From Scatomonas sp963649395 (lineage in GTDB: Bacteria; Bacillota; Clostridia; Lachnospirales; Lachnospiraceae), in assembly GCA_963649395.1 (NCBI GenBank), contig CAVJHW010000015.1, positions 1 to 28,629 on the forward strand: 28,629 nucleotides of DNA, written 5' to 3'. The notes below the pieces were generated by a model. That model was given only the letters and a program-made list of their open reading frames with translations. It did not search any database and was not told the origin of the DNA. The translations under genes and the position numbers were made by a program. Below, piece after piece: positions 1-7,197 of this stretch; positions within the stretch are counted from its first letter, which is position 1; the number at the start of each line of letters is the position of its first letter.

Positions 1-468
1 CGTGGTACAGATTAATCTCACATTAGACTGGGAGATAATGCCCCTGACAGACAAGTCAGCAGTCTGCAATTTCTGGTTGCAAAGATTCCAAACCTCCTCG
101 GCGGTTTCTCCGTTCAGAACTCCTTCATAGCCGAAATAACGGCGCAATTCCAGGTGACTCCAATGATATAGGGGATTCCCGATGGCCTTGGAGAGAGTTT
201 CCGCCCATTTTTGGAACTTTTCCCTTGGGTCGGCCTCTCCTGTGATGTAATGCTCCTCCACTCCATTGGACCGCATCAAACGCCACTTGTAGTGGTCTCC
301 TCCCAGCCATACCTGGGTGATGTTCTCGAATTGGCGATTTTCCGCAATTTCCTGGGGGTTGATATGGCAGTGGTAATCTACAATCGGTGCCTTCTCGGCA
401 AAGTCGTGGTAGAGACGAGAGGCAACAGGGGTGGAAAGTAGGAATTCCTTGTCAAGAAAAGCTTTCAT
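1..468 (-). CDS. uxaC: Uronate (glucuronate/galacturonate) isomerase, N-terminal part, cut by window edge
   Basis: The leftward reading frame starts at an ATG (466-468) preceded by AAGGAGG and stays open to base 1, so only the first 156 residues are present. The N-terminus MKAFLDKEFLLSTPVASRLY, the metal-binding-type segment IVDYHCHINPQEIAENRQF and the end QSNVRLICTT are characteristic of UxaC. The family interconverts D-galacturonate with D-tagaturonate and D-glucuronate with D-fructuronate in the cytoplasm, the first step of hexuronate breakdown. Its ribosome binding site touches the stop codon of the upstream LacI gene, so the two are almost certainly co-transcribed. Together with the divergent uxaA and uxaB it completes the galacturonate branch. 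Identification is by motif and context. Confidence 0.93.
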   Translation of the reverse strand, partial: MKAFLDKEFLLSTPVASRLYHDFAEKAPIVDYHCHINPQEIAENRQFENITQVWLGGDHYKWRLMRSNGVEEHYITGEADPREKFQKWAETLSKAIGNPLYHWSHLELRRYFGYEGVLNGETAEEVWNLCNQKLQTADLSVRGIISQSNVRLICTT

Positions 469-478
469 AAAGTCCTCC

Positions 479-1483
479 TTAAAAATCTTCTGGTGTGGTA
501 TCTCGAAGAATGAGATCCGCAGAAACAATGGTTTTATCCGGCGCACTTTTCCCATTGAGCAGATTCATCAAGAGGGAAATGGCCGTATTGCACAGGTATT
601 CCAGCCGATTGTCTATGCTGGTCAGCTCTGGTTCACAGCAAAGGGACAGCAGAGAGTTGTTATATCCGATGACGGACAGATCCTTCGGAATGGACAGACC
701 GGCAAATTTGGCAAACTTGATGGCGCCAATCGCCAGCTCGTCATCGGAAGCGATGACGGAGTCAAAGGGCAGAGACTCTCTTACCTTGAGCAGCATGCGA
801 CTGACCTGGGAAATGGAACCGGTATACATCAGAATCTGTTCTTTGGAATAGGGAATCTCCGCCTCCTGAAGAGCTTTTTCGAAGCCTTCTTTTTTCCTGC
901 GGCCGCTGAAGGTATCTGCCCGATAGAGAAAGAGGGGCCTTCGACAGCCTTTGTTTATCAGCCTTGCAAGGGCGTGGCAGACGGCCTCCCTATCATCGCA
1001 AAGAACATTATAGATATTAGGACCCTTTAATTGTCCATTCAATATAAGCAGGGGCACCTGGGAGGAAGCCCTGTAAAGATACTCATTTTTGGCCTTTGTC
1101 TTCTCGATGAAGTTGGAACCGATCAAAATCAGGGCGTCCACATGGCGGGAAAGAAGCATATCCATGCATTTTTCCTTTTGTTCCAGATCGTATCCGGTGC
1201 AGGCCAAGAGAGAGTCATATTGGTGGGCTCTAAGCCCCTGTTCCAGAAAGGCGATTCCACTTCCCAAGTAGGGGTCGGAGGAATCCGCACACAAAAGTCC
1301 CACTGTCTGCATGGTATTCAAGGTGAGTCCCCGGGCGAAGGCGTTGGGTTGGTAGTCTTCTTCCTGCATGACACTGAGCACCCTCTGGCGGGTTTTCTCA
1401 CTGACGTTTTTACTCTTGTTCAGTACCCGTGATACGGTGGCTGTGGATACGCCTGCTTTTTGGGAAATGTCGTAGATATTCAT
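479..1483 (-). CDS. LacI-family transcriptional regulator of the uxa genes
   Basis: This 334-residue protein has the normal LacI length. The N-terminal helix-turn-helix and hinge occupy about residues 1-55 (IYDISQKAGVSTATVSRVLN, then PNAFARGL), followed by a periplasmic-binding-protein-like effector domain (VGLLCADSSDPYL, SVIASDDELAIGAI, LSVIGYNN, LTSIDN). The ATG start follows GGGAGGG. The gene lies between uxaC (downstream, same operon) and uxaA (divergent). Two palindromes of the LacI type lie in the intergenic region, one near its own start and one at the uxaA promoter. I infer that it represses both arms and is released by a hexuronate-pathway intermediate. The effector cannot be read from the sequence. 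Confidence 0.92.
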   Translation of the reverse strand: MNIYDISQKAGVSTATVSRVLNKSKNVSEKTRQRVLSVMQEEDYQPNAFARGLTLNTMQTVGLLCADSSDPYLGSGIAFLEQGLRAHQYDSLLACTGYDLEQKEKCMDMLLSRHVDALILIGSNFIEKTKAKNEYLYRASSQVPLLILNGQLKGPNIYNVLCDDREAVCHALARLINKGCRRPLFLYRADTFSGRRKKEGFEKALQEAEIPYSKEQILMYTGSISQVSRMLLKVRESLPFDSVIASDDELAIGAIKFAKFAGLSIPKDLSVIGYNNSLLSLCCEPELTSIDNRLEYLCNTAISLLMNLLNGKSAPDKTIVSADLILRDTTPEDF

Positions 1484-1501
1484 TGCATCCCTCCCATAAA
1501 A

Positions 1502-1517
1502 ATGTAAGCGATTACAT
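1502..1517. promoter_or_regulatory. LacI-type operator near the lacI start
   Basis: The palindrome ATGTAAGCGATTACAT has the central CG and TGTAA/TTACA arms typical of LacI-family operators. It lies just upstream of the lacI ribosome binding site, downstream of that gene's predicted promoter, where binding could block its transcription. It is nearly the same as the site at 1621-1638, which suggests a common repressor. Confidence 0.8.
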
Positions 1518-1542
1518 GATTAGATTGTGAAGCTATGCCTGT

Positions 1543-1571
1543 ATTATAAGACAAGATTCGGGAAAAATCAA
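1543..1571 (-). promoter_or_regulatory. Promoter for the lacI-uxaC operon
   Basis: On the minus strand TTGATT (1566-1571) and TATAAT (1543-1548) are separated by exactly 17 bases. The operator at 1502-1517 lies about 30 bases downstream of the -10 box, which fits autoregulation. Confidence 0.7.
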
Positions 1572-1590
1572 CAAAAACAATAAAAAATTA

Positions 1591-1622
1591 TTGACAAAAA
1601 AAGAGGGCTGTGTAATTATAAT
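1591..1622 (+). promoter_or_regulatory. Promoter for uxaA
   Basis: A perfect -35 box TTGACA (1591-1596) is followed by TAATTA (1613-1618, spacer 16) inside an AT-rich stretch that also contains TATAAT at 1617-1622. The exact -10 choice is uncertain. The LacI-type palindrome begins at 1621, so bound repressor would cover the -10/+1 region. Confidence 0.7.
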
Positions 1623-1638
1623 TGTAAGCGGTTACAAT
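1621..1638. promoter_or_regulatory. LacI-type operator at the uxaA promoter
   Basis: ATTGTAAGCGGTTACAAT is an 18-base inverted repeat with central CG. It shares the TGTAAGCG core and TTACA arm with the site at 1502-1517. It overlaps the end of the -10 region and the likely transcription start. Confidence 0.85.
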
Positions 1639-1674
1639 TTGTGAAGGCTCTATCAAAGAAGGAGATGGAGGATT

Positions 1675-3156
1675 ATGGATTATATCAAGATTCATCCCGA
1701 TGATACAGTGGCGGTTGCCTTACGAAAACTTCCTGCGGGAAGACAATGTGTCATCGGTGGCGTCCCGGTTACTTTGACAGAAGATATTATGCAAGGACAT
1801 AAGTTTGCTTTAAAAGCCATCCGGAAGGGGGAAAGGATCTTCAAATATGGCAATCCCATTGGCCTTGCCTCCAGGGATATTGAGGCAGGGGAATGGGTGC
1901 ATACGCATAACCTGAGGACGGGTCTGGGGGAGCTTCTGACCTATCAATACCAGCCGGTAGGGTCTGCCCCGCAGGAGGTAGAGGATAAGGTCTATTTCCA
2001 GGGCTTTCGACGTTCCGGGGGAAAGGTTGGAATTCGAAACGAGATATGGATCATTCCCACGGTGGGTTGTGTCAATAATGTAGCTACAGCGATCGAGAGA
2101 AAGGCAGCCGGTCTGGTAGGGGGAAGTCTGGAGGCCGTATGTGCCTTTCCCCATCCTTATGGATGCTCCCAGATGGGAGAGGACCAGGAGAATACCCGAA
2201 GGATTCTTGCTGACCTGGTGAATCATCCCAATGCGGGGGGAGTGCTGGTATTGGGCCTGGGCTGTGAGAACAGTGGAATTGAAGAATTGAAGAAGTACAT
2301 TGGAGCCTATGATGAAAAAAGGGTCCGCTTCCTGGTCGCCCAGGAATCCCAGGATGAAGTTCAGGATGCCCTGACAATTCTAGGAGAGCTGGCGGAATAT
2401 GTAAAGGAATTCCGCCGGGAACCCATCTGCTGCAGCGAGTTGATTGTAGGAATGAAGTGTGGCGGTTCCGACGGGCTGTCAGGAATCACGGCAAATCCTG
2501 TGGTAGGCCTCTTTTCCGACCTTCTTATAGCCAGGGGAGGAACTACCATTTTGACAGAGGTTCCGGAGATGTTTGGGGCAGAAACCCTGCTGATGAATCG
2601 CTGTGCGAATGAAGAATTATTCGAGAAAACCGTGGATTTGATCAACAATTTCAAGAATTATTTCACCAGCCATAAGCAAACCATCTATGAGAATCCCTCT
2701 CCCGGCAATAAGAAGGGGGGCATATCTACCCTGGAGGACAAGTCCCTGGGCTGTGTGCAAAAGAGCGGCAGCGCCTCCGTGAAGGGCGTATTGGAGTATG
2801 GGAAAAGAGTCTGTGAGAGGGGGCTGAACCTCTTAAGCGCACCGGGAAATGACCTGGTGGCCTCCACGGCATTGGCTGCCAGCGGCGCCCACCTGGTATT
2901 ATTTACCACAGGGAGAGGAACTCCCTTTGGGGCACCGGTGCCCACGGTGAAGATATCTACCAATTCAGGTCTGAGTGAGAGAAAGAACAATTGGATTGAC
3001 TTTAATTGCGGGGTGGCGGTGGAGGATAGTACCCTGGAAGAAACAGCAGGAAGGCTGTTTTCCTATGTGATGGATGTGGCATCCGGAAGTCGGGTAAAGA
3101 CGGAAAAACTGGGATACCACGATATGGCGATTTTCAAACAGGGGGTCACTCTTTAA
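1675..3156 (+). CDS. uxaA: Altronate dehydratase
   Basis: This 493-residue protein matches the usual UxaA length. It dehydrates D-altronate to 2-keto-3-deoxygluconate, the third step of galacturonate catabolism. An N-terminal SAF domain (about residues 1-95, with GHKFALKAI and WVHTHN) precedes the galactarate dehydratase/altronate hydrolase body. Recognisable motifs are IPTVGCVNN, HPYGCSQMGED, VLGLGCEN and KCGGSDGLSGITANPVVG, which supply likely iron ligands. The ATG follows GGAGATGGAGG. It is the first gene of the rightward uxa arm and is separated from uxaB by 106 bases containing a terminator-like hairpin. Confidence 0.96.
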   Translation: MDYIKIHPDDTVAVALRKLPAGRQCVIGGVPVTLTEDIMQGHKFALKAIRKGERIFKYGNPIGLASRDIEAGEWVHTHNLRTGLGELLTYQYQPVGSAPQEVEDKVYFQGFRRSGGKVGIRNEIWIIPTVGCVNNVATAIERKAAGLVGGSLEAVCAFPHPYGCSQMGEDQENTRRILADLVNHPNAGGVLVLGLGCENSGIEELKKYIGAYDEKRVRFLVAQESQDEVQDALTILGELAEYVKEFRREPICCSELIVGMKCGGSDGLSGITANPVVGLFSDLLIARGGTTILTEVPEMFGAETLLMNRCANEELFEKTVDLINNFKNYFTSHKQTIYENPSPGNKKGGISTLEDKSLGCVQKSGSASVKGVLEYGKRVCERGLNLLSAPGNDLVASTALAASGAHLVLFTTGRGTPFGAPVPTVKISTNSGLSERKNNWIDFNCGVAVEDSTLEETAGRLFSYVMDVASGSRVKTEKLGYHDMAIFKQGVTL

Positions 3157-3164
3157 GAGATAAC

Positions 3165-3209
3165 CCTGCCGAAGATCCGGGCAGGAACTCTATCCGGCAG
3201 GATTTTTTT
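3165..3209 (+). terminator. Intra-operon terminator or attenuator between uxaA and uxaB
   Basis: CCTGCCG (3165-3171) can pair with CGGCAGG (3195-3201), followed by seven Ts (3203-3209). The same left arm can instead pair with GGCAGG at 3180-3185, which would leave the T-run without a stem next to it. Because uxaB follows in the same direction, this probably reduces rather than abolishes readthrough. Confidence 0.65.
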
Positions 3210-3262
3210 AGAAAAGAATTCGCTGGGACATAACTCTTTTCACGAGAAAGGATGAGACGAAG

Positions 3263-4747
3263 ATGAAGAAACTGTGTTACAAGACATTGGAAGAGCAGGG
3301 CTATGAGGGATATTTGCTGAAGGAGGCTCCGGAGCGGATGCTGCAGTTCGGGGAAGGGAATTTCCTGCGAGCCTTTGTAGATTATTGGGTAGATCTGATG
3401 AATGAGCGGGCAAACTTCAATAGCAAGGTGGTATTATGCCAGCCGATTGCACCAGGTTTGGCAGATAAGATCAATGAGCAGGAGGGACTCTATACCCTCT
3501 TTCTCCGGGGCTTCGAGAATGGGGAGAAGGTCAATGCCAAACGGGTCATTTCCAGTGTCAGCCGCTGCCTGAATCCCTACCAGGACTATGATAAGGTTTT
3601 GGAATGTGCGCAGAATCCGGATCTTCGCTTCATCAGCTGCAATACCACGGAGGCAGGAATTGTCTATGACCCCTCCTGTCAGTTCGAGGATACTCCGGCC
3701 AACAGTTTTCCGGGAAAACTGACCCAATTCCTCTATGAGAGATTCCGATATTTCGGTCAGGAAAAGGGCAAGGGATTCATTATCCTTTCCTGTGAATTGA
3801 TCGATGACAACGGAAAAGAGCTGGAAAAATGCCTTCTGCAATATGTGGACCAGTGGAAGCTGGGAGATGAGTTCAAGAGCTGGGTGAAGGAAGAGAATAT
3901 TTTCTGTTCTACCCTGGTGGATCGCATCGTGACAGGTTATCCCAGGGCAGAGGCAGAGGAAATCTGTCAGAAGCTGGGCTATGAGGACAATCTGCTGGAT
4001 ACGGCAGAGGTGTTTGGCTTCTGGGTGATCGAAGGGCCTGACAGTCTGAAGGAAGAGCTGCCCTTCCAAAAAGCTGGCCTGCCGGTTATCATCTGTGGGG
4101 ATCATAAGCCCTACAAGCAGAGAAAGGTGCGTATTCTCAACGGAGCCCATACCTCCATGGTACTGGGAGCTTATCTGGCCGGCCAGAATATCGTGCGAGA
4201 CTGTATGAATGATGAGGTCATCAGTGGCTTCATGAACAAGACGATTTATGAGGAAATCATCCCTACCTTGACCCTTCCCAGGGAGGAATTGGAGGAGTTT
4301 GCGGCAGCAGTGAGGGAACGCTTCAACAATCCCTTTGTGGATCATGCCCTCCTGTCGATTGCTTTGAATTCCACTGCCAAATGGAAGGCCCGTGTCATGC
4401 CCTCTTTGAAGGGATATGTGGAGCGCTTCCACAAGGTTCCTACCTGCATCGCTGCCTCCCTGGCCTTTTATATCCAATTTTATGCCGGACAGGAGATGGT
4501 GGATGGCCAGCTCCTGGGCAGAAGAGGGGACAATACCTATACAATCCAGGACGATGCGTCTGTTTTGCAATTTTACTATGAGCACAAGGGGGCAGATGCA
4601 GAGACTTTGACTCGGGATGTTTTGGCCAATGAATCCTTCTGGGGGGAGGATTTGACCAGGATTCCGGGACTGGTAGAGATGGTGACCTGTGATCTGAATA
4701 TGATTCGGGACCAGGGAGCTTATGAGCTTATGAAAAGCTGTCAATAA
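3263..4747 (+). CDS. uxaB: Tagaturonate reductase (altronate oxidoreductase)
   Basis: This 494-residue protein belongs to the mannitol dehydrogenase/long-chain polyol dehydrogenase family and would reduce D-tagaturonate to D-altronate with NADH. The N-terminal segment RMLQFGEGNFLRAFVDYW is the nucleotide-binding region, ISCNTTEAGI follows, and DRIVTGYPR is typical of UxaB/UxuB. The catalytic-type K-x(4)-N-G-A-H motif appears in RKVRILNGAHTSM. A fructuronate reductase (UxuB) is the main alternative, but pairing with uxaA and uxaC favours UxaB. The ATG follows AAAGGATGAGACGAAG, a modest ribosome binding site. No T-rich terminator follows; only a CCGGG/CCCGG hairpin (4752-4766) is visible. Confidence 0.92.
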   Translation: MKKLCYKTLEEQGYEGYLLKEAPERMLQFGEGNFLRAFVDYWVDLMNERANFNSKVVLCQPIAPGLADKINEQEGLYTLFLRGFENGEKVNAKRVISSVSRCLNPYQDYDKVLECAQNPDLRFISCNTTEAGIVYDPSCQFEDTPANSFPGKLTQFLYERFRYFGQEKGKGFIILSCELIDDNGKELEKCLLQYVDQWKLGDEFKSWVKEENIFCSTLVDRIVTGYPRAEAEEICQKLGYEDNLLDTAEVFGFWVIEGPDSLKEELPFQKAGLPVIICGDHKPYKQRKVRILNGAHTSMVLGAYLAGQNIVRDCMNDEVISGFMNKTIYEEIIPTLTLPREELEEFAAAVRERFNNPFVDHALLSIALNSTAKWKARVMPSLKGYVERFHKVPTCIAASLAFYIQFYAGQEMVDGQLLGRRGDNTYTIQDDASVLQFYYEHKGADAETLTRDVLANESFWGEDLTRIPGLVEMVTCDLNMIRDQGAYELMKSCQ

Positions 4748-4795
4748 ACATCCGGGGCATTCCCGGCGGCCTGGGGGCCTTGGTGGTGAAAGGGT

Positions 4796-4824
4796 TTGAC
4801 AAGCGGGCGCTTTCCGTATAAAGT
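4796..4824 (+). promoter_or_regulatory. Promoter with embedded palindrome for the first LacI-type paralogue
   Basis: TTGACA (4796-4801) is followed at 17 bases by TAAAGT (4819-4824), or at 15 bases by TATAAA (4817-4822). The spacer begins with the inverted repeat AAGCG-GG-CGCTT (4801-4812), a LacI-like palindrome well placed to be an operator. The -10 box is weak. Confidence 0.55.
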
Positions 4825-4882
4825 ATTGATTGGAACATGGCAAAAGTACATTCTTTTATTCTTATATCAGGGAGGTGCCCCC

Positions 4883-5926
4883 TTGGCACAGAAAAAGGTA
4901 ACATTAAAGGAGATTGCCCAGCGCACCCATGTGTCACTGGGTACGGTTCACCGTGCAATCTACGGGAAAAGTGGCATCAGCGAGGAGACGCGGAAAAGAG
5001 TTCTGGAAGAGGTGGCGCGATCCAATTATCAGGTGGACGAGGCAGCATCCGTCTTAAAGAGGGGTGCGAAGAATGTGGTAGTGGTATTACCCAAAGCCCA
5101 GGATGAGGATCGCTTTTATTTTAGGGGGATCTGGAGAGGCATCCGCAAGGCGGCTCAGGAGATGGAGCAGTATAAGATTTATTTTCGCCTGGTGGAATCC
5201 GAATACCCCTTGAGCCAGATGTGGCGGAAGCTGGAGCAGGTATATGATGATATGCTGGAGGAAATGGATGGATTGATCACCATCGCAGACAGTGAAAAGA
5301 CCAATCTGTGGATCAGCCGCTTCGATAAGAGAGGGATCCCTACCATTCTGGTATCCAGCTATTATAGGGAAAAGGGTGCCGCAGTAAGCTGCATCAAGGT
5401 CAATCATGAGCATTGCGGCCGGTTGGCGGCGGAATTCATGCATTACGGATTGAAGGATGCGAAGGGAAAGATCCTGGTCCTGTGCGGTGACAGCCAGATC
5501 TACAGTAATCGTGTCTTTGCCGAGAGCTTCACCAGCCAGATGCAGGGCCTTGGTCACGAGGTTGTTCAGGTGGAAGGTTTTGGGAGGGAGAATATTGAAG
5601 AGGAATGTTCTCGACATTTGCAAGATAAGAACATTCAGGCAATCTTCGCCAGTAATGCCAGAAATACCTATGGAATCTGTAAAATGCTGGAGGAAAGAGG
5701 TATTGGGAAGGACCTGCTGGTAGTAGGAGTGGATATCTTTGAGGAGCTGCAGCCCTACTATGAGAATGGCATTCTCAATGCAGTTATTTTCCAGCATCAT
5801 AGGGAGCAGGGCATCCATGCAGTCAATCGAATGCACGAATGCCTCAGCAAGGGAATCCGGGAGCAGGAGGATGAAATATTGCCGCCGGTGCTTTTGCTTA
5901 GGAGCAATTATCAATATTATCTGTAG
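4883..5926 (+). CDS. LacI-family transcriptional regulator, paralogue 1
   Basis: I choose the TTG at 4883 because GGAGGT (4871-4876) sits six bases upstream and the paralogue downstream begins with the same TTGGCACAGA. This gives 347 residues. The N-terminus has a LacI-type helix-turn-helix (VTLKEIAQRTHVSLGTVHRA, then ISEETRKRVLEEV), with TVHRA in place of the more usual TVSRA. The rest looks like a sugar-binding-type effector domain (VVVVLPK, DGLITIADSE, KILVLCGDSQIYSNR, LLVVGVDIFEELQPYY, AVIFQHHREQG). It has its own promoter and terminator and lies upstream of the binding-protein transporter operon, which it may regulate. Effector and targets are inferred only from position. Confidence 0.88.
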   Translation: MAQKKVTLKEIAQRTHVSLGTVHRAIYGKSGISEETRKRVLEEVARSNYQVDEAASVLKRGAKNVVVVLPKAQDEDRFYFRGIWRGIRKAAQEMEQYKIYFRLVESEYPLSQMWRKLEQVYDDMLEEMDGLITIADSEKTNLWISRFDKRGIPTILVSSYYREKGAAVSCIKVNHEHCGRLAAEFMHYGLKDAKGKILVLCGDSQIYSNRVFAESFTSQMQGLGHEVVQVEGFGRENIEEECSRHLQDKNIQAIFASNARNTYGICKMLEERGIGKDLLVVGVDIFEELQPYYENGILNAVIFQHHREQGIHAVNRMHECLSKGIREQEDEILPPVLLLRSNYQYYL

Positions 5927-5943
5927 TAATCAGGGCGCAAATC

Positions 5944-5983
5944 AAGCACCATGTAGATCCGAATAGGACGCATGGTGCTTTTG
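5944..5983 (+). terminator. Rho-independent terminator after LacI paralogue 1
   Basis: AAGCACCATG (5944-5953) pairs perfectly with CATGGTGCTT (5971-5980), and the stem runs into a short T-run (TTTT at 5979-5982). The 10-base stem is strong and the T-tract is short. The hairpin starts about 18 bases after the stop codon. Confidence 0.7.
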
Positions 5984-6091
5984 CTATGTCGGAGAAGAGG
6001 AGAGAGACATCCCCTTCCAAGAATTAATGGTAAAAATATACAAAAATGACAGAGAAATTTCTTATAAAATAGACAAAGAATAAATAATCTG

Positions 6092-6120
6092 TTGACAAAT
6101 ATCGGCGAAAGTGTCATAAT
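6092..6120 (+). promoter_or_regulatory. Strong promoter for LacI paralogue 2
   Basis: TTGACA (6092-6097), a 17-base spacer and CATAAT (6115-6120) form an almost consensus promoter in an AT-rich stretch. The 5' untranslated region of about 75 bases contains three AAACGTTT-like palindromes. Confidence 0.8.
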
Positions 6121-6132
6121 GGCCTCAATGAG

Positions 6133-6180
6133 AAAACGTTTCCGCAAACGTTTGAAGTAACGATTGCAGAAAATGTTTCC
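6133..6180. promoter_or_regulatory. Cluster of three AAACGTTT-type operators
   Basis: The 8-base palindrome AAACGTTT occurs at 6134-6141 and again at 6146-6153, with centres 12 bases apart. A variant, GAAAATGTTTCC (6169-6180), differs by one base from GAAAACGTTTCC around the first copy (6132-6143). The cluster lies just downstream of the -10 box, where LacI-family binding would block initiation. CcpA/cre binding is an alternative because cre sites share the central CG. Confidence 0.6.
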
Positions 6181-6204
6181 CGGAGGAAGGAGGGTAGACT
6201 CAGA

Positions 6205-7061
6205 TTGGCACAGAGAATGACGATAAAGGACATAGCGCAGAGAACGGGAACGTCTGTGACTTCCGTCCATAGAGCCCTGTATGGAAGCAAGGGAATCAGC
6301 GAAGGCCTGCGTACCAGGATTCTGGCTGAGGTGGAAAAAAGCAATTACAGGATGGATGAGGCAGCGTCTCTTTTGCGGAGAGGTCAGTTGCATATTACCG
6401 TATTACTTCCTAAACCGGTGGGGCAGGAGCGTTTTTACTATAAGGGTCTCTGGGGCGGCATTTATCGAGGCGCCGAGGAGATCTGTAAGAATAAGGTGAA
6501 GGTNNNNNNNNNNGTTGCATGGAATCCTCCAGCTCTGATATGGGACATTTAGCTGTTAATGTGATGGAATTTCTCTTAGAGCAAAGAAGCGGGACCCTTG
6601 TCCTGGTCAATGGACCGGAACACAGGCTTAGTTATCGCCTGTATGAGAAGGCAGTTAGGGAAAAGCTGGAAGAGATTCGTCCGGATTTGGATATACAGGT
6701 GATTAACGGATATGAAGAAGAGGCAGGAAGGCAAGCATTGAGCCGTTTATTGGCAGCGGGCCATGTCAGGGGCATTATTGCATCCTGCGCAAGAGCAACC
6801 TATTGGGTCTGCGATGCCATAGATCAGGGATCGAGCGAGACCCGGCCACCGGTGGTGGGGACGGATGTTTTCGAGGAATTGGCCCCCTTTTTTGACAGGG
6901 GAATCCTCAAGGCTACCATCTATCAATCCCATCGCGAGCATGGGGAGAGGGCGCTGGAATACCTCTATGAAAATCTCAAAAACCCCTATATGCAGCAGGA
7001 AGAGAGGCAGCTGGCGACCCTTAGCGTTGTGATGAGGGAAAACTATAAGTATTTTTTATAA
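6205..7061 (+). CDS. LacI-family transcriptional regulator, paralogue 2, interrupted by an assembly gap
   Basis: The TTG start at 6205 gives LAQRMTIKDIAQRTGTSVTS, then VHRALYGSKGIS, closely parallel to paralogue 1. Ten Ns (6504-6513) interrupt the gene. After them the frame resumes with CMESSSSDMGHLAVNVMEFL, which aligns with CIKVNHEHCGRLAAEFM of paralogue 1. The rest matches it to the end (PPVVGTDVFEELAPFFDRG, ATIYQSHREHGERAL). By that alignment about 68 residues (roughly 205 bases) are missing, so the apparent frame change is a gap artefact and the gene is probably intact. GGAGGAAGGAGGG precedes the start. It lies directly upstream of the transporter operon and is the best candidate for its regulator. 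Confidence 0.87.
6504..6513. other. Assembly gap (ten Ns)
   Basis: A run of exactly ten Ns is a scaffold placeholder. Comparison of the flanking protein segments with the neighbouring paralogue suggests that about 200 bases are absent, so downstream coordinates are shorter than the real chromosome. Confidence 0.95.
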
Positions 7062-7197
7062 AGATCCATGCCCTCTGAGGGCGGTGGTATCAGGAACAGA
7101 AGCGGATGTTTACAGCGATAGGGGAATATCCCTAAGCTTCCCTCTTGGGGGAGCTGCTGTGAATGATATAAGACATAGGAAAAGGGAGGTAACAGGT
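7062..7197 (+). promoter_or_regulatory. Leader of the transporter operon
   Basis: The gap between LacI paralogue 2 and the binding-protein gene holds a short GCCCTC-T-GAGGGC hairpin (7070-7082) without a T-run, a GGGGAATATCCC element (7121-7132) and a GCTTCCC/GGGGGAGC hairpin (about 7137-7154). A weak promoter candidate is TTGGGG (7145-7150) with TATAAG (7167-7172). No strong promoter is visible, so readthrough from the LacI gene is plausible. Confidence 0.35.

Noticed and set aside
3434..4843. A 469-codon open frame on the minus strand opposite uxaB
   Set aside because: It has no recognisable domain, no ribosome binding site, and lies wholly opposite a well-identified gene; it is an antisense shadow.
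5087..5914. A 275-codon minus-strand open frame opposite LacI paralogue 1
   Set aside because: Shadow of a clear LacI-family gene; no start signal or domain.
6519..7061. A separate 180-residue gene starting at ATG 6519
   Set aside because: It aligns with the C-terminal half of LacI paralogue 1 and lacks a ribosome binding site; it is the second part of the gene split by the N gap.
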